Shown in pieces: positions 49,619 through 58,588 of a stretch of 64,000 nucleotides of DNA. The position numbers and the translations under genes are program-made. The notes beneath the pieces are model-generated. The model worked only from the letters and a program-made list of their open reading frames with translations. It searched no databases and was not told the DNA's origin. How positions within the stretch are numbered: the stretch's first letter is position 1; each line of letters begins with the position of its first letter. Origin of the DNA: Streptomyces candidus (lineage in GTDB: Bacteria; Actinomycetota; Actinomycetes; Streptomycetales; Streptomycetaceae); contig NZ_JACHEM010000002.1 of NCBI RefSeq assembly GCF_014207445.1, forward strand, positions 570,681-634,680, written 5' to 3'.

Positions 49619-52600
49619 GCGTGGTCCAACTCCTTGAGACGTGCGGCCAGTACGGCACAGACCTCGTCCAGGCGGGCGGGCTGCGTCAACTCCGGGTGCA
49701 GGCAGTCCAGATCACGGTTGATGAGCCGGCCGCCGATGTACGGGTCCCATGCCCGCGACGTCAGCCAGTCCTCGGCGCGGGGGGCCGCGGCGGTGAAGAA
49801 CAGTACGTCGCCCTCGAAGCGCCGGTGCTCGTGCGCCCGCATGAGACGCGCGTTGTTCACGACGATGTCGACCACCGCGGACAGCGTGCGGTCCGGCAGC
49901 CCGGCCAGCGCGCTGCCCTCGCGGTGCAGGGTGGCCAGCACGTCCTCGCGGGTGAGTTCGTCCGTACGGTCGTAACCGGCCATCCGCAGCAGGGCGGTGA
50001 GCGCGTCCGTCTCGGCGGGAATCGCCGAGTCCCGCCACTGGTCGGACGGGTACGCGTCGAGCAGCGCCAGCAGCTCGACCTCCTCGCCCGCCTCCTGCAG
50101 CTTGACCGCGACGGTGTGCGCCAGCACTCCGCCCACCGACCAGCCGAGCAGCCGGTAGGGGCCGTGCGGCCGGACGGTGCGCAGGGCGTCGATGTACTCG
50201 GCGGCCATCTCCTCCATGGTGGCGGGGAGAGACACATCCGGGTCGCCGGACAGGCCACGGGCCTGCAGGCCGTACACCGGCTGGCCCGGGTCGAGCCGTG
50301 ACAGGAGCCCCGAGTAGCACCAGCTGATGCCGCCCGCCGGGTGGAACGCGAACAGCGGAGTGCGGTCGCCGGTGGCGCGCAGGGGCAGCAGCAGGTCCAG
50401 GGCATGGTCCGACGCAGCGTTGCCCGCGTCGAGCTGGGCGGCGAGGGAGGCCGGGGTCTGCGCCTGGAAGAGAGTGCCGATGGTGAGCTCCGCGCCCAGG
50501 GTGGTACGGACGCGGGTCACCAGACGGGCCGCGAGCAGCGAGGTGCCGCCCAGGTCGAAGAACGCGTCGTCCACACCGACCCGGTCCAGGCCGAGGACCT
50601 CCGCGAAGAGCCGGCCGAGGGTCTCCTCGCGGTGGTTGGCGGGTGCCCGGCCGCCTTCGGCGGTACCGGCCGACGCCGGAGCGGGCAGGGCCCGCCGGTC
50701 GAGCTTGCCGTTGGGGCTGAGCGGGAAGTCGTCGAGCACGACGATCGCGCCGGGCACCATGTGCTCCGGAAGGGAGCGGGCCAGCCGGGCGCGCAGGGCC
50801 GCCGGATCGGGGGCCGCCCCGCCCGCCGGGGTGACGTATCCGACCAGGCGCTGGTCACCGGGCCGGTCCTCGCGGACCAGGACGCCCGACGCGCCGACCG
50901 CCGGATCCTTGGCCAACTCGGCCTCGATTTCGCCGAGCTCGATGCGCTGGCCGCGCAGCTTCACCTGGTGGTCCGTGCGGCCCAGGTACTCGACCTCGCC
51001 GTCGGCCGTCCAGCGTGCCAGGTCGCCCGTGCGGTACATCCGGGTGCCGGGCGCGCCGTACGGGTCGGCGACGAAGCGCGACGCGGTGAGAGCGGGTCGG
51101 CCGAGGTAGCCGTCCGCCAACTGCACGCCCGCCAGGAAGAGTTCGCCGGGAACACCCGGCGGGCACGGCTGGAGGGCCGCGTCCAGGACGTACAGCCGGG
51201 TGTTCCATACGGGCCGCCCGATCGGCACGGGGCCCGATCCGCCGGTGGCGCACGGGTGGTACGTCACGTCGACGGCCGCCTCGGTCGGCCCGTACAGGTT
51301 GTGCAGCGGGACGCCGTCCCCCAGGACGCGGCCGAACTCGCGGACCGTCTCGCGGGGGAGCGCCTCGCCGCTGCAGAAGACGTGCCGCAGCCCGGTGCAG
51401 GCCGAGGCGGCGGGCTCGCCGAGGAACACCTGGAGCATGGACGGCACGAAGTGGCAGACGGTCACGGCCTGTTCGCGGACGGTCCGGGCCAGGTACGCCG
51501 GGTCCTTGTGGCCGCCGGGCTCGGCGACGACGAGCGTCGCACCCACCCGCAGCGCCCAGAAGAACTCCCACACGGAGACGTCGAAGCCGGAGGGGGTCTT
51601 CTGCAGCACCCTGTCGCCGGCCCCGATCGGGTACTCGTGCTGCATCCAGCGGAGACGGTTGTCGATCGCCGCGTGCGGGACGACGACCCCCTTGGGGCGC
51701 CCCGTCGACCCCGACGTGTAGATGACGTACGCCGGGTCACGCGGGCCGGGCGCGGAGGAGGGGTTCGCCGTGGGGTACCCGGAGATGTCGAGCCGGTCCA
51801 GGGCGATCGCCGGCACGCCCGTGGCCGGGACGCGGCCCGGACGGTCCGCAACGACACAGGCCGGTTCGGCGTCGGCCAGCATGTACGCGAGCCGGTCCGC
51901 CGGGTAGTCCGGATCGAGGGGAAGGTACGCGCCGCCCGCCTTGAGCACGGCGAGGAGTGCGACCACCAGGTCCAGCGAGCGCGGTACGGCGACCGCGGCG
52001 AGCGCGCCCGGCCGGACGCCCGACTCCGCGAGTCGGTGCGCGAGTTGGTTGGCGCGGGCGTTGAGCTGTGCGTACGTGAGCCGCTCGCCGCCGAAGACGA
52101 GAGCGGTGGCGTCCGGGGTCCGGGCCGCCTGCTCCTCGATCGGGCCGATCAGTGTGCTCGCCGGGACCGGACGGCCGGTGGCGTTGAACTCGTGGAGAAC
52201 CTGGGCCAGTTCGCTCTCGCGGGCGATGCTGTGCACGGCGAGCGGGGTGTGCGGGCCGGTGTGGGCGACGCGCTCCAGGAGCTCCAGGAAGCGGGATTGG
52301 TGGAGGGCGAGCTCGTCGGGTCCGTACAGGGCCGGATTGCCGTCGTAGTCGATGCGCAGCCCGCTGCCGTCGGTGCGGTCGTAGACGTTGACGGTGAGGT
52401 CGTCGACGGGGCCCGCGGAGAGGTTGTGGGCCTCGGCGCGGGCGCCCCCGAAGGTCAACTCGTAGTCGAACGGCATGATGTTGACCAGCGGCCCGACCAG
52501 GGAGCGTCCCTCGCCGAGGAGGCCGAGGTCACGGCGGATGTCCTCGTACCGGTAGCGCTGGTGGCGGCGGGCGGCGCGGATGCCGAGCACCACCTGACGG

Positions 52601-53565
52601 GTCAGCTCGGCGAAGGTGGCGGAGGGGGACACGGTGAGGCGCAGCGGCAGCACGTTCATCACCATGCCGGGGACGCGCAGAGCGACCGAGCCCATGCGGC
52701 CCATCATCGGCAGGCCGAGCACTACTTCGGAGCTGTGGGTGGCCCGGGACAGGTACAGCGCCTGGGTGGCGATCAGCACCTCCGGCCACGTCGCCTTGAT
52801 CGACGACGCCAGTTCGCGCAGCCGGTCGGTGGCGAGCGGCGAGAGGTGTGCGGTGCGGCGGTGGAAGGTGCGGGAGGGCAGCGCGGTGCGCCCGGCCAGG
52901 TTCGGCGCCTCGGGGCGGTCGGCGAACGCGCCGTCCCAGAACCGGCGGTCCTTGTCGTACGTCTCCGACACCTGGTAGCCGGCGTCCTCCTCGACCAGGT
53001 CCGCCAGTCGGGCGAACGGGCTGCCGGAAGGCGGCTCGCCGGCCGCCAGCGCGGTGTAGACCTCAGCGGTGCGGCGGGCGAGCAGGGAGTAACCGAAACC
53101 GTCCATCACGAGGTGGTGCACGCGCTGGTACCAGAGCCAGCGGTTGTCGGCGACCCGCAGCAGGGCGTGCGCGAAGAGCGGGCCGCGGGCCAGGTCGACC
53201 GGGGTGGCGAGGTCGGCGCGCATCCAGGCGTATGCGTCCGCGACGGGGTCCGGACCGGAACGGAGATCGGCGATGTGGAGCGGCAGTTCGAGGTCGTCGA
53301 TCTCGAACTGCCGTGGCCCGCCGTCCCCTTCGGCGACGCGCACGCGCAGGGCGTCCGCCTCGGAGGTGACCTGTCGGAGGGCACGGGCGAAGACCTCGGG
53401 ATCCACGGGTCCGTGGATCTCCAGGCACTCCGCGGTGTTCTGTGCCGGGCTCTCCGGGTCCAGTGCCTGGGCGAACCACATCCCGGACTGGGCGGCGGTC
53501 AGTGGCAGTCCTGCGGCCGGGAGGCGGTTGACCGTGCCGGTGTCCGCTGTGCGGGCGTCCGTCAT
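49615..53565 (-). CDS. Siderophore NRPS, C-A(Ser)-T-TE (EntF/DhbF-like)
   Basis: A 1316-residue single-module synthetase. Condensation domain about 20-450 (HHLVMDGFG active-site HHxxxDG). Adenylation domain about 470-960 with YTSGSTGRPKG and YRTGDLAR. Carrier domain with DLGGTSLLAARL, its Ser taking phosphopantetheine. Thioesterase about 1075-1316 with GWSVGG nucleophile. Specificity residues read from FDVSVWEFF, HFVPSM, VFCSGEA and NLYGPTEAAVD give D-V-W-H-F-S-L-V-D plus Lys, the EntF serine code. It should condense dihydroxybenzoyl with Ser and, by iteration at the TE, could form an enterobactin-like trilactone. Start ATG 53565 overlaps the carrier-protein stop. Confidence 0.9.
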   Translation of the reverse strand: MTDARTADTGTVNRLPAAGLPLTAAQSGMWFAQALDPESPAQNTAECLEIHGPVDPEVFARALRQVTSEADALRVRVAEGDGGPRQFEIDDLELPLHIADLRSGPDPVADAYAWMRADLATPVDLARGPLFAHALLRVADNRWLWYQRVHHLVMDGFGYSLLARRTAEVYTALAAGEPPSGSPFARLADLVEEDAGYQVSETYDKDRRFWDGAFADRPEAPNLAGRTALPSRTFHRRTAHLSPLATDRLRELASSIKATWPEVLIATQALYLSRATHSSEVVLGLPMMGRMGSVALRVPGMVMNVLPLRLTVSPSATFAELTRQVVLGIRAARRHQRYRYEDIRRDLGLLGEGRSLVGPLVNIMPFDYELTFGGARAEAHNLSAGPVDDLTVNVYDRTDGSGLRIDYDGNPALYGPDELALHQSRFLELLERVAHTGPHTPLAVHSIARESELAQVLHEFNATGRPVPASTLIGPIEEQAARTPDATALVFGGERLTYAQLNARANQLAHRLAESGVRPGALAAVAVPRSLDLVVALLAVLKAGGAYLPLDPDYPADRLAYMLADAEPACVVADRPGRVPATGVPAIALDRLDISGYPTANPSSAPGPRDPAYVIYTSGSTGRPKGVVVPHAAIDNRLRWMQHEYPIGAGDRVLQKTPSGFDVSVWEFFWALRVGATLVVAEPGGHKDPAYLARTVREQAVTVCHFVPSMLQVFLGEPAASACTGLRHVFCSGEALPRETVREFGRVLGDGVPLHNLYGPTEAAVDVTYHPCATGGSGPVPIGRPVWNTRLYVLDAALQPCPPGVPGELFLAGVQLADGYLGRPALTASRFVADPYGAPGTRMYRTGDLARWTADGEVEYLGRTDHQVKLRGQRIELGEIEAELAKDPAVGASGVLVREDRPGDQRLVGYVTPAGGAAPDPAALRARLARSLPEHMVPGAIVVLDDFPLSPNGKLDRRALPAPASAGTAEGGRAPANHREETLGRLFAEVLGLDRVGVDDAFFDLGGTSLLAARLVTRVRTTLGAELTIGTLFQAQTPASLAAQLDAGNAASDHALDLLLPLRATGDRTPLFAFHPAGGISWCYSGLLSRLDPGQPVYGLQARGLSGDPDVSLPATMEEMAAEYIDALRTVRPHGPYRLLGWSVGGVLAHTVAVKLQEAGEEVELLALLDAYPSDQWRDSAIPAETDALTALLRMAGYDRTDELTREDVLATLHREGSALAGLPDRTLSAVVDIVVNNARLMRAHEHRRFEGDVLFFTAAAPRAEDWLTSRAWDPYIGGRLINRDLDCLHPELTQPARLDEVCAVLAARLKELDHA

Positions 53566-53804
53566 GAGACCGCCCCCAGGAGGGCGGCCCAGGCCTCGAC
53601 GGCGGGCTTCTCCGCCAGGTCGACGAAGGACGCGGTGGTCCCGTGGTCGCGGCGCCACCGCTCCACGAGGGTCATGATCCGCATCGAGTCCAGGCCGTAG
53701 TCGACGAGGTTTTCGTCGACGGGTATGTCCTGCGGGTCCTCGCCCAGGACGTCGGCGACGTCGGCGCGTATCTGCTCGACGGTGAGGGTCGGGTGGGCTG
53801 CCAT
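53562..53804 (-). CDS. Stand-alone aryl carrier protein
   Basis: An 80-residue acyl/aryl carrier protein with the phosphopantetheine motif LVDYGLDSMRIM, the Ser lying in LDSMR, which is typical of aryl carrier domains (EntB/DhbB C-terminus). In this locus the carrier is separate from the isochorismatase, rather than fused as in EntB. It would hold 2,3-dihydroxybenzoate for the NRPS. Its stop overlaps the NRPS start; the isochorismatase stop is four bases upstream. Confidence 0.9.
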   Translation of the reverse strand: MAAHPTLTVEQIRADVADVLGEDPQDIPVDENLVDYGLDSMRIMTLVERWRRDHGTTASFVDLAEKPAVEAWAALLGAVS

Positions 53805-53808
53805 GTCG

Positions 53809-54441
53809 TCAGATCCCCTTCAGGACTGTGTCGGTGGTGGTCACGACCGCACACCGGCCGGCCGCGTACGTCAGCGCCATGTCGTGGTCCGCGCGGGAGA
53901 AGTCGGCGACCGCGTCCGCGACGACGAACGCCTGCACGTCCCGCATCCACGCGTCGCACGCGGTCATCAGAACCCCGATGTGCGCGTACACGCCGACGAC
54001 CACGATCTGGTCGCGGCCCGCCTCGCGCATCCGCTGCTCCAGGTCGGTGCGGACGTATGCGCTGTACTTCCACTTGGTGATCACGGTGTCGCCGGGTTCC
54101 GGGGCGACCGGGCCCGCGATGGCCTTGGCGTGCTCGTCGTCCGGCAGGCCGGGACCCCAGAAGTCCTGCTGGAGGCCGCGTTCGGCGGGGGACTGGCCGC
54201 CGGGCTGCGCGGAGTACAGGACGGGGATCCCGGCGGCGCGCGCGGCCTTCGCCAACCTGCCCACGTTGGCCAGGAGTTCGGTGGTCGGAGAGGTGCCGGG
54301 GGTGTACGCCGTCAGGAAGTGGTTCTGGAGGTCGTGGACGAGCAGCACCGCCCGCTGCGGGTCGACGGTCCACGCGACCCGGTTCTCGGGCAGCTCGTCC
54401 GGGGCGGGCATGCGGTACGGGGCGACGGCGGGGAGGGCCAT
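53809..54441 (-). CDS. Isochorismatase
   Basis: A 210-residue isochorismatase that hydrolyses isochorismate to 2,3-dihydro-2,3-dihydroxybenzoate. Family segments are AVLLVHDLQNHFL (catalytic Asp), TVITKWKYSAYVRTDLEQRM (Lys) and VVGVYAHIGVLMTACDAWM, where the catalytic position of related cysteine hydrolases is Ala/Gly-like as in EntB. It ends without a carrier domain; that is encoded by the next gene. Start ATG 54441. Confidence 0.9.
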   Translation of the reverse strand: MALPAVAPYRMPAPDELPENRVAWTVDPQRAVLLVHDLQNHFLTAYTPGTSPTTELLANVGRLAKAARAAGIPVLYSAQPGGQSPAERGLQQDFWGPGLPDDEHAKAIAGPVAPEPGDTVITKWKYSAYVRTDLEQRMREAGRDQIVVVGVYAHIGVLMTACDAWMRDVQAFVVADAVADFSRADHDMALTYAAGRCAVVTTTDTVLKGI

Positions 54442-54494
54442 GGGTGGGGGCCTTTCGGTAGTGCGGGGCGGTGCGGTGCGTTCCGGGGGCGGGC

Positions 54495-56123
54495 TCAGCC
54501 CTGTGGGGCGGTGGCGATGTTCCGCTGGTCCTTCTTGCTGATCTTGCCGATGCCGGTCTGCGGGAACGCGGTCACGAACTCGACGCGGTCGGGGACCTTG
54601 AACGCCGCGAGCCCCTTCTCCCGGACGAACTTCTTGACCGCCACGGGCTTCAGCGGCTCGGCGCCGGTGCGCAGGATCACGTACGCCAGCGTGCGCTCGC
54701 CGAGGAACTCGTCGGGGACGGCCACGAGCGAGACGTCGTGCACCGAGGGGTGGCCGAGGATGATGTTCTCGATCTCCTCCGGTGCGATCTTCTCGCCGCC
54801 CCGGTTGATCTGGTCCTTCGCCCTGCCCTCGACGATCAGGTGGCCGGTGGGAGTACGCCGCACGATGTCGCCGGTGCGGTAGAAGCCGTCGGCGGTGAAC
54901 GCGCGGGCGTTGTGCTCCGGTGCCCGCCAGTACCCACGGATGGTGTAGGGGCCGCGGGTCAGCAGGTGTCCGCTCTCGCCCTCGGACACCTCCATGTCGG
55001 CGTCGTCGACGATGCGGATCTCGTCGTCGGCGGAGATGGGCAGGCCCTGGGTGGTGACGATGGTCTCCGGATCGTCGTCCAGCCGCGTGTAGTTGACGAG
55101 CCCCTCCGCCATGCCGAAGACCTGCTGGAGCGTGCAGCCGAGGGCGGGGCCCACGCGCCGGGCGGCCGACTCGCTGAACTTCGCGCCGCCGACGAGCAGG
55201 ACTTCGAGGCTGGAGAGGTCGTACGGAGTGCCGGCCGCCGACTCGGTCCAGACGAGGGCGAGCGGCGGGACCACACCGGTGATCGTGACCCGCTCGCGCT
55301 CGATGAGGGGGAACGCGGTGGCCGGGTCCGGCTGCGGACACATCACGACGCGCCCGCCCGCGTACAGGACCCCCAGCGAACCGGGCGAGGAGAGCGGGAA
55401 GTTGTGGGCGGCGGGGAGGGTGACGAGGTAGACGGAGTCCGCGGTGACGTGGCAGAGCTCGTTGGAGCCCCAGAGGGAGTAGAGGTAGTCGTCGTGCGTG
55501 CGCGGGATCAGTTTGGGGACGCCGGTGCTGCCGCCGGAGAGCTGGAGGAAGGCGAGATCGGAGGGGGCGGGCCCGTCGCACTGCGTCGCGTCCAACGGCA
55601 CGTCGCCGAGGGCGGTGTGCACTCCGGGCTCTCCCACGACGAACACCTCGCGCAGGGTGGGGACGTCGGCGCGGATCGCGGCGGCCAGGTCACGGTGGTC
55701 GAAGCCGCCGGACCTGTCCGGGATCACGTAGGCGACGGCCTCGGTGAACTCGCAGAAGTAGCGGATCTCGGTCTCGCGGTGCGCGGGGAGAGCGAAGACC
55801 GGGAGGGCGCCCAGGCGGAAGAGGGCGAAGATCACTTCGAAGAACTCGGCTACGTTGGGGAGCTGGACGACGACCCGGTCGCCCTTGGCAATGCCCCGCG
55901 CGGCGAAGCCCGCGGCCAACCGGGTCGCGCGGTCGTGGAGTTCGGCGTACGTCCAGTTGCGGTCGCCGTCGGTGACGGCGACGCGGTCCGGGTGGGCCTC
56001 GGCCCGGGTGCGGAGCATCTCGCCGAAGGTTTCGCCCCGCCAGTAGCCGGCGGCGCGATAGCGGGCGGCGTAGTCGGCGGGCCAGGTGGGGGCGTCCGGG
56101 GTGGCCGGAGTGTCAGGCAGCAC
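54495..56123 (-). CDS. 2,3-dihydroxybenzoate-AMP ligase (EntE/DhbE-like)
   Basis: A 542-residue adenylate-forming ligase that activates 2,3-dihydroxybenzoate and loads the aryl carrier protein. Motifs are [20 protein letters not shown] (P-loop plus the HDDY typical of DHB ligases), [37 protein letters not shown] and the C-terminal GKISKKDQR lysine. The N-terminus [20 protein letters not shown] is typical. It is first of the biosynthetic genes on the minus strand, 53 bases before isochorismatase, and follows the binding-protein gene on the same strand. Confidence 0.93.
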   Translation of the reverse strand: MLPDTPATPDAPTWPADYAARYRAAGYWRGETFGEMLRTRAEAHPDRVAVTDGDRNWTYAELHDRATRLAAGFAARGIAKGDRVVVQLPNVAEFFEVIFALFRLGALPVFALPAHRETEIRYFCEFTEAVAYVIPDRSGGFDHRDLAAAIRADVPTLREVFVVGEPGVHTALGDVPLDATQCDGPAPSDLAFLQLSGGSTGVPKLIPRTHDDYLYSLWGSNELCHVTADSVYLVTLPAAHNFPLSSPGSLGVLYAGGRVVMCPQPDPATAFPLIERERVTITGVVPPLALVWTESAAGTPYDLSSLEVLLVGGAKFSESAARRVGPALGCTLQQVFGMAEGLVNYTRLDDDPETIVTTQGLPISADDEIRIVDDADMEVSEGESGHLLTRGPYTIRGYWRAPEHNARAFTADGFYRTGDIVRRTPTGHLIVEGRAKDQINRGGEKIAPEEIENIILGHPSVHDVSLVAVPDEFLGERTLAYVILRTGAEPLKPVAVKKFVREKGLAAFKVPDRVEFVTAFPQTGIGKISKKDQRNIATAPQG

Positions 56124-56244
56124 GGGGGTCCTCGGCAGGGGGCGGGGGGCTGAGTGGGCGCGCGTTGCTCCAGGTACGGCAGCGCGGGCGACGCGGGTGG
56201 GGCGCGGCGCGGGCGGGCCGGAAGGTGCCTGCCCGGTGCGGGGG

Positions 56245-56306
56245 CGCTGTGCCCGCCCGCGGGCGTCCTGCGGAACTTGTCCGCGGTCCGGCGGGCGGGC
56301 ACAGCG
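56245..56306 (-). terminator. 16-bp stem between binding-protein and DHB ligase genes
   Basis: Positions 56245-56260 and 56291-56306 are perfect 16-base inverted repeats (CGCTGTGCCCGCCCGC) with a 30-base loop. The hairpin lies just after the binding-protein stop and before the biosynthetic genes on the same strand. It may be a partial terminator or a 3'-stabilising element. Confidence 0.7.
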
Positions 56307-56315
56307 GAGGCGGGA

Positions 56316-57308
56316 CTACTTGGCGGCCATGGCCTTCTTGATGTCGTCCAGGACGGACATCGCGGCCTGGGCGCCGCCGAGGCTGGTCCACTTCGAGCCG
56401 TCGATCTCGGTGACGTGGCCCTTCTCGACCGCGTCGAGCTGCTGGTACGCGGGCTTCTTCTTCAGCTCCGCGAACGGCTTCGCGTCCTTGCCCTGCGAGG
56501 ACAGGGTGCCGATGAACAGCCAGTCGGCGTCGATCTGCTTGATGTCCTCGTCGCTGAGCGGCGTCGAGTGGCCCTGGCCCTTCTCGTTCTGGATACCGGG
56601 GCGCTTGAAGCCGAGCTCCTTGACCACGTCGGAGATGAACACGCCCTGCTGCATGACCGCGGTGCCCTTGGCGGAGTAGCGCGCCACCGACACACTCGCG
56701 TTGGCGTTCTTGCCGAGGGACGTCTTCACCTCGGCGAGCTTGGCGTCGTACCCCTTGAGGAACTCGGCGGCCTCGTTGGACTTGCCGAGGACCTTGCCGG
56801 ACAGTTCGAAGGACTTCTTCCAGTCCTTCTTCTTGTCGATGGTGACGACGGTCGGCGCGACCTTCTGGAGCTGCGCGAGCACCTGCTTGTCGGCGAGCTG
56901 TCCGGCCAGGATGAGGTCCGGCTTGGCCTGGATGACCTTCTCGATGTCCGGGCCGGTCACGGCGCCGACGACCGGTATGCCCTTCGCCTGGTCCGCGAGG
57001 TAGCCGGGCGCGCCCTTCTGGCCCCGGCCCGCGGTCAGGCCGACCGGCTTGACGCCGAGGGCGAGCGCGGAGTCCAGGTCCATCTCGCTGAGGACGACGA
57101 CGCTCTTCGGTGCGGCCGGGACCTTGACCTCGGCACCGGTCGCGTCGGTGACGGCGACCTGGTCCGCGTTCTTGGCCTGCGTACCGGAACCCGAGCCCTT
57201 CCCGGAGCCGGAGTCGTCCGAACCGCAGGCGGAGAGGGTGAGCGCGGAGGCCAGGGTGACGGCCGCAACCGCGGTCAGCCGGGCGCGCGGGGTGAGGTTC
57301 GAGGACAT
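56316..57308 (-). CDS. Fe(III)-siderophore ABC transporter substrate-binding lipoprotein
   Basis: A 330-residue lipoprotein of the FecB/FepB type. The signal peptide ends in the lipobox LSAC (Cys28), followed by a Ser/Gly-rich linker, then PKSVVVLSEMDLDSALALGV as the family N-terminal strand and the two-lobe binding fold to LDDIKKAMAA. It would capture the ferric catecholate and pass it to the two permeases encoded divergently. ATG 57308 gives the signal peptide directly; upstream in-frame sequence is unrelated. The divergent iron box should repress it under iron sufficiency. Confidence 0.92.
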   Translation of the reverse strand: MSSNLTPRARLTAVAAVTLASALTLSACGSDDSGSGKGSGSGTQAKNADQVAVTDATGAEVKVPAAPKSVVVLSEMDLDSALALGVKPVGLTAGRGQKGAPGYLADQAKGIPVVGAVTGPDIEKVIQAKPDLILAGQLADKQVLAQLQKVAPTVVTIDKKKDWKKSFELSGKVLGKSNEAAEFLKGYDAKLAEVKTSLGKNANASVSVARYSAKGTAVMQQGVFISDVVKELGFKRPGIQNEKGQGHSTPLSDEDIKQIDADWLFIGTLSSQGKDAKPFAELKKKPAYQQLDAVEKGHVTEIDGSKWTSLGGAQAAMSVLDDIKKAMAAK

Positions 57309-57457
57309 TCCGTGATCTCCATGCTGGTGAGGCGAAGTGATGCCGGAACGGGTTGTATCCGGACATACGGGGTGGCTCTTTCCGTGTCTGGGCATGCCGA
57401 ACCGGCCCCGTGGCAGCAGGGAGTTCGGGAGCCCCGACCAGGGGTTCCACAACGTGG

Positions 57458-57476
57458 TTAGGTTAGGCTAACTTCA
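57458..57476. promoter_or_regulatory. Bidirectional iron box (IdeR/DmdR-type)
   Basis: TTAGGTTAGGCTAACTTCA (57458-57476) matches the consensus TTAGGTTAGGCTAACCTAA at 16 of 19 positions, differing only in the last five. It ends on the A of the permease ATG, so the repressor would cover that transcript start, which must be leaderless or nearly so. It also lies about 150 bases before the binding-protein gene on the other strand. Confidence 0.85.
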
Positions 57477-58588
57477 TGTTGGTTGCACAAGAGGGGCGGG
57501 TCCCGGAGTCCGGATCCGAACCCCCCATACCGGGTTCGGCGAAGCCCCGCACGGCGCTCCGCACCAGGCTTCACCGTCCCACCCTGTGGGCCGCCGCCGC
57601 CCTGGTCGTCGTGCTGCTGGCGCTCTGCGTGCTGTCGCTGCTGATCGGCTCGGGCTCGAATCCGATGGCCAGGGCGTGGGGGTTCCTGACGGGCGATCCG
57701 GCCGCCCGCGCCGACGCACAGATGCGGCTGGCCGTCCTGGACGTGCGTATGCCGCGCACCCTCGCCGGGCTGCTGGTCGGCATCGCGCTCGGCGTGTCCG
57801 GCTGTCTCCTCCAGGCCGTCACCCGTAACCCGCTCGCCGAGACCGGACTTCTCGGCGTCAACTCCGGTGCCGCACTGGGCGTGGTGATCGGACTCACCTA
57901 CTTCGGGGTGAACTCGGCGTACGGGGTGCTGGTCTGGGCCCTCGCCGGCGGCATGGCCGCGAGCGCGGTGGTGCTGATGCTCGCCGCGTCGGGCCGCTCG
58001 GCGGGCTCACCGCTGCGGCTGGTGCTCGCCGGGTCCGCGCTCGGCGCCACCTTCCACGGGGCGACCTCCTACGTCCTGCTCGGCACCCAGTCGACGTTCG
58101 ACACCTACCGCTACTGGACCATCGGCTCCCTCGCCGGCATCGAGACCAAGGACACGTACCCGCTCGTGCCGCTGATCGCGGTGGGCCTGGGAATCGCGTT
58201 CTGCTGCGTCAGGCCGCTGGCAGCGCTGGGTCTCGGTGACGACAGCGCGCGTTCGCTGGGGCACCACCCCGGGCGGGTCCGGCTGACGGTGGCGGTGGCG
58301 GTGACGCTGCTCGCCGGTTCGGCGGTCGCGCTGGCCGGGCCGATCGCCTTCCTCGGACTGCTCGCCCCGTACGCCGCGCGGGCCGTCACGGGGCCGCGGA
58401 TGGCCGGACAGTTGGTGCTGTCGGGACTCTTCGGGGCGGTCGTGATGATCGTCGCGGACCTGCTGGCCAGGGTCGTCATCCGGCCGTGGGAGACGCCCGT
58501 GAGCGTGCTCCTCGCGTTCATCGGCGGGCCGCTGCTCATCTGGATCGCGCGCTCGCAGCGCATGTCGACGGCGGGAGCGAGCGCGTGA
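57476..58588 (+). CDS. FecCD-family siderophore ABC permease (first subunit)
   Basis: A 370-residue inner-membrane permease of the FecCD/BtuC type. About 45 N-terminal cytoplasmic residues precede roughly nine helices. Family motifs are RMPRTLAGLLVGIALGVSGC, LQAVTRNPLAETGLLGVNSG and LAGPIAFLGLLAPYAAR. It forms the importer with the next permease and the ATPase, using the lipoprotein at 56316. The ATG at 57476 abuts the iron box. The stop overlaps the next GTG (GTGA). Confidence 0.92.
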   Translation: MLVAQEGRVPESGSEPPIPGSAKPRTALRTRLHRPTLWAAAALVVVLLALCVLSLLIGSGSNPMARAWGFLTGDPAARADAQMRLAVLDVRMPRTLAGLLVGIALGVSGCLLQAVTRNPLAETGLLGVNSGAALGVVIGLTYFGVNSAYGVLVWALAGGMAASAVVLMLAASGRSAGSPLRLVLAGSALGATFHGATSYVLLGTQSTFDTYRYWTIGSLAGIETKDTYPLVPLIAVGLGIAFCCVRPLAALGLGDDSARSLGHHPGRVRLTVAVAVTLLAGSAVALAGPIAFLGLLAPYAARAVTGPRMAGQLVLSGLFGAVVMIVADLLARVVIRPWETPVSVLLAFIGGPLLIWIARSQRMSTAGASA

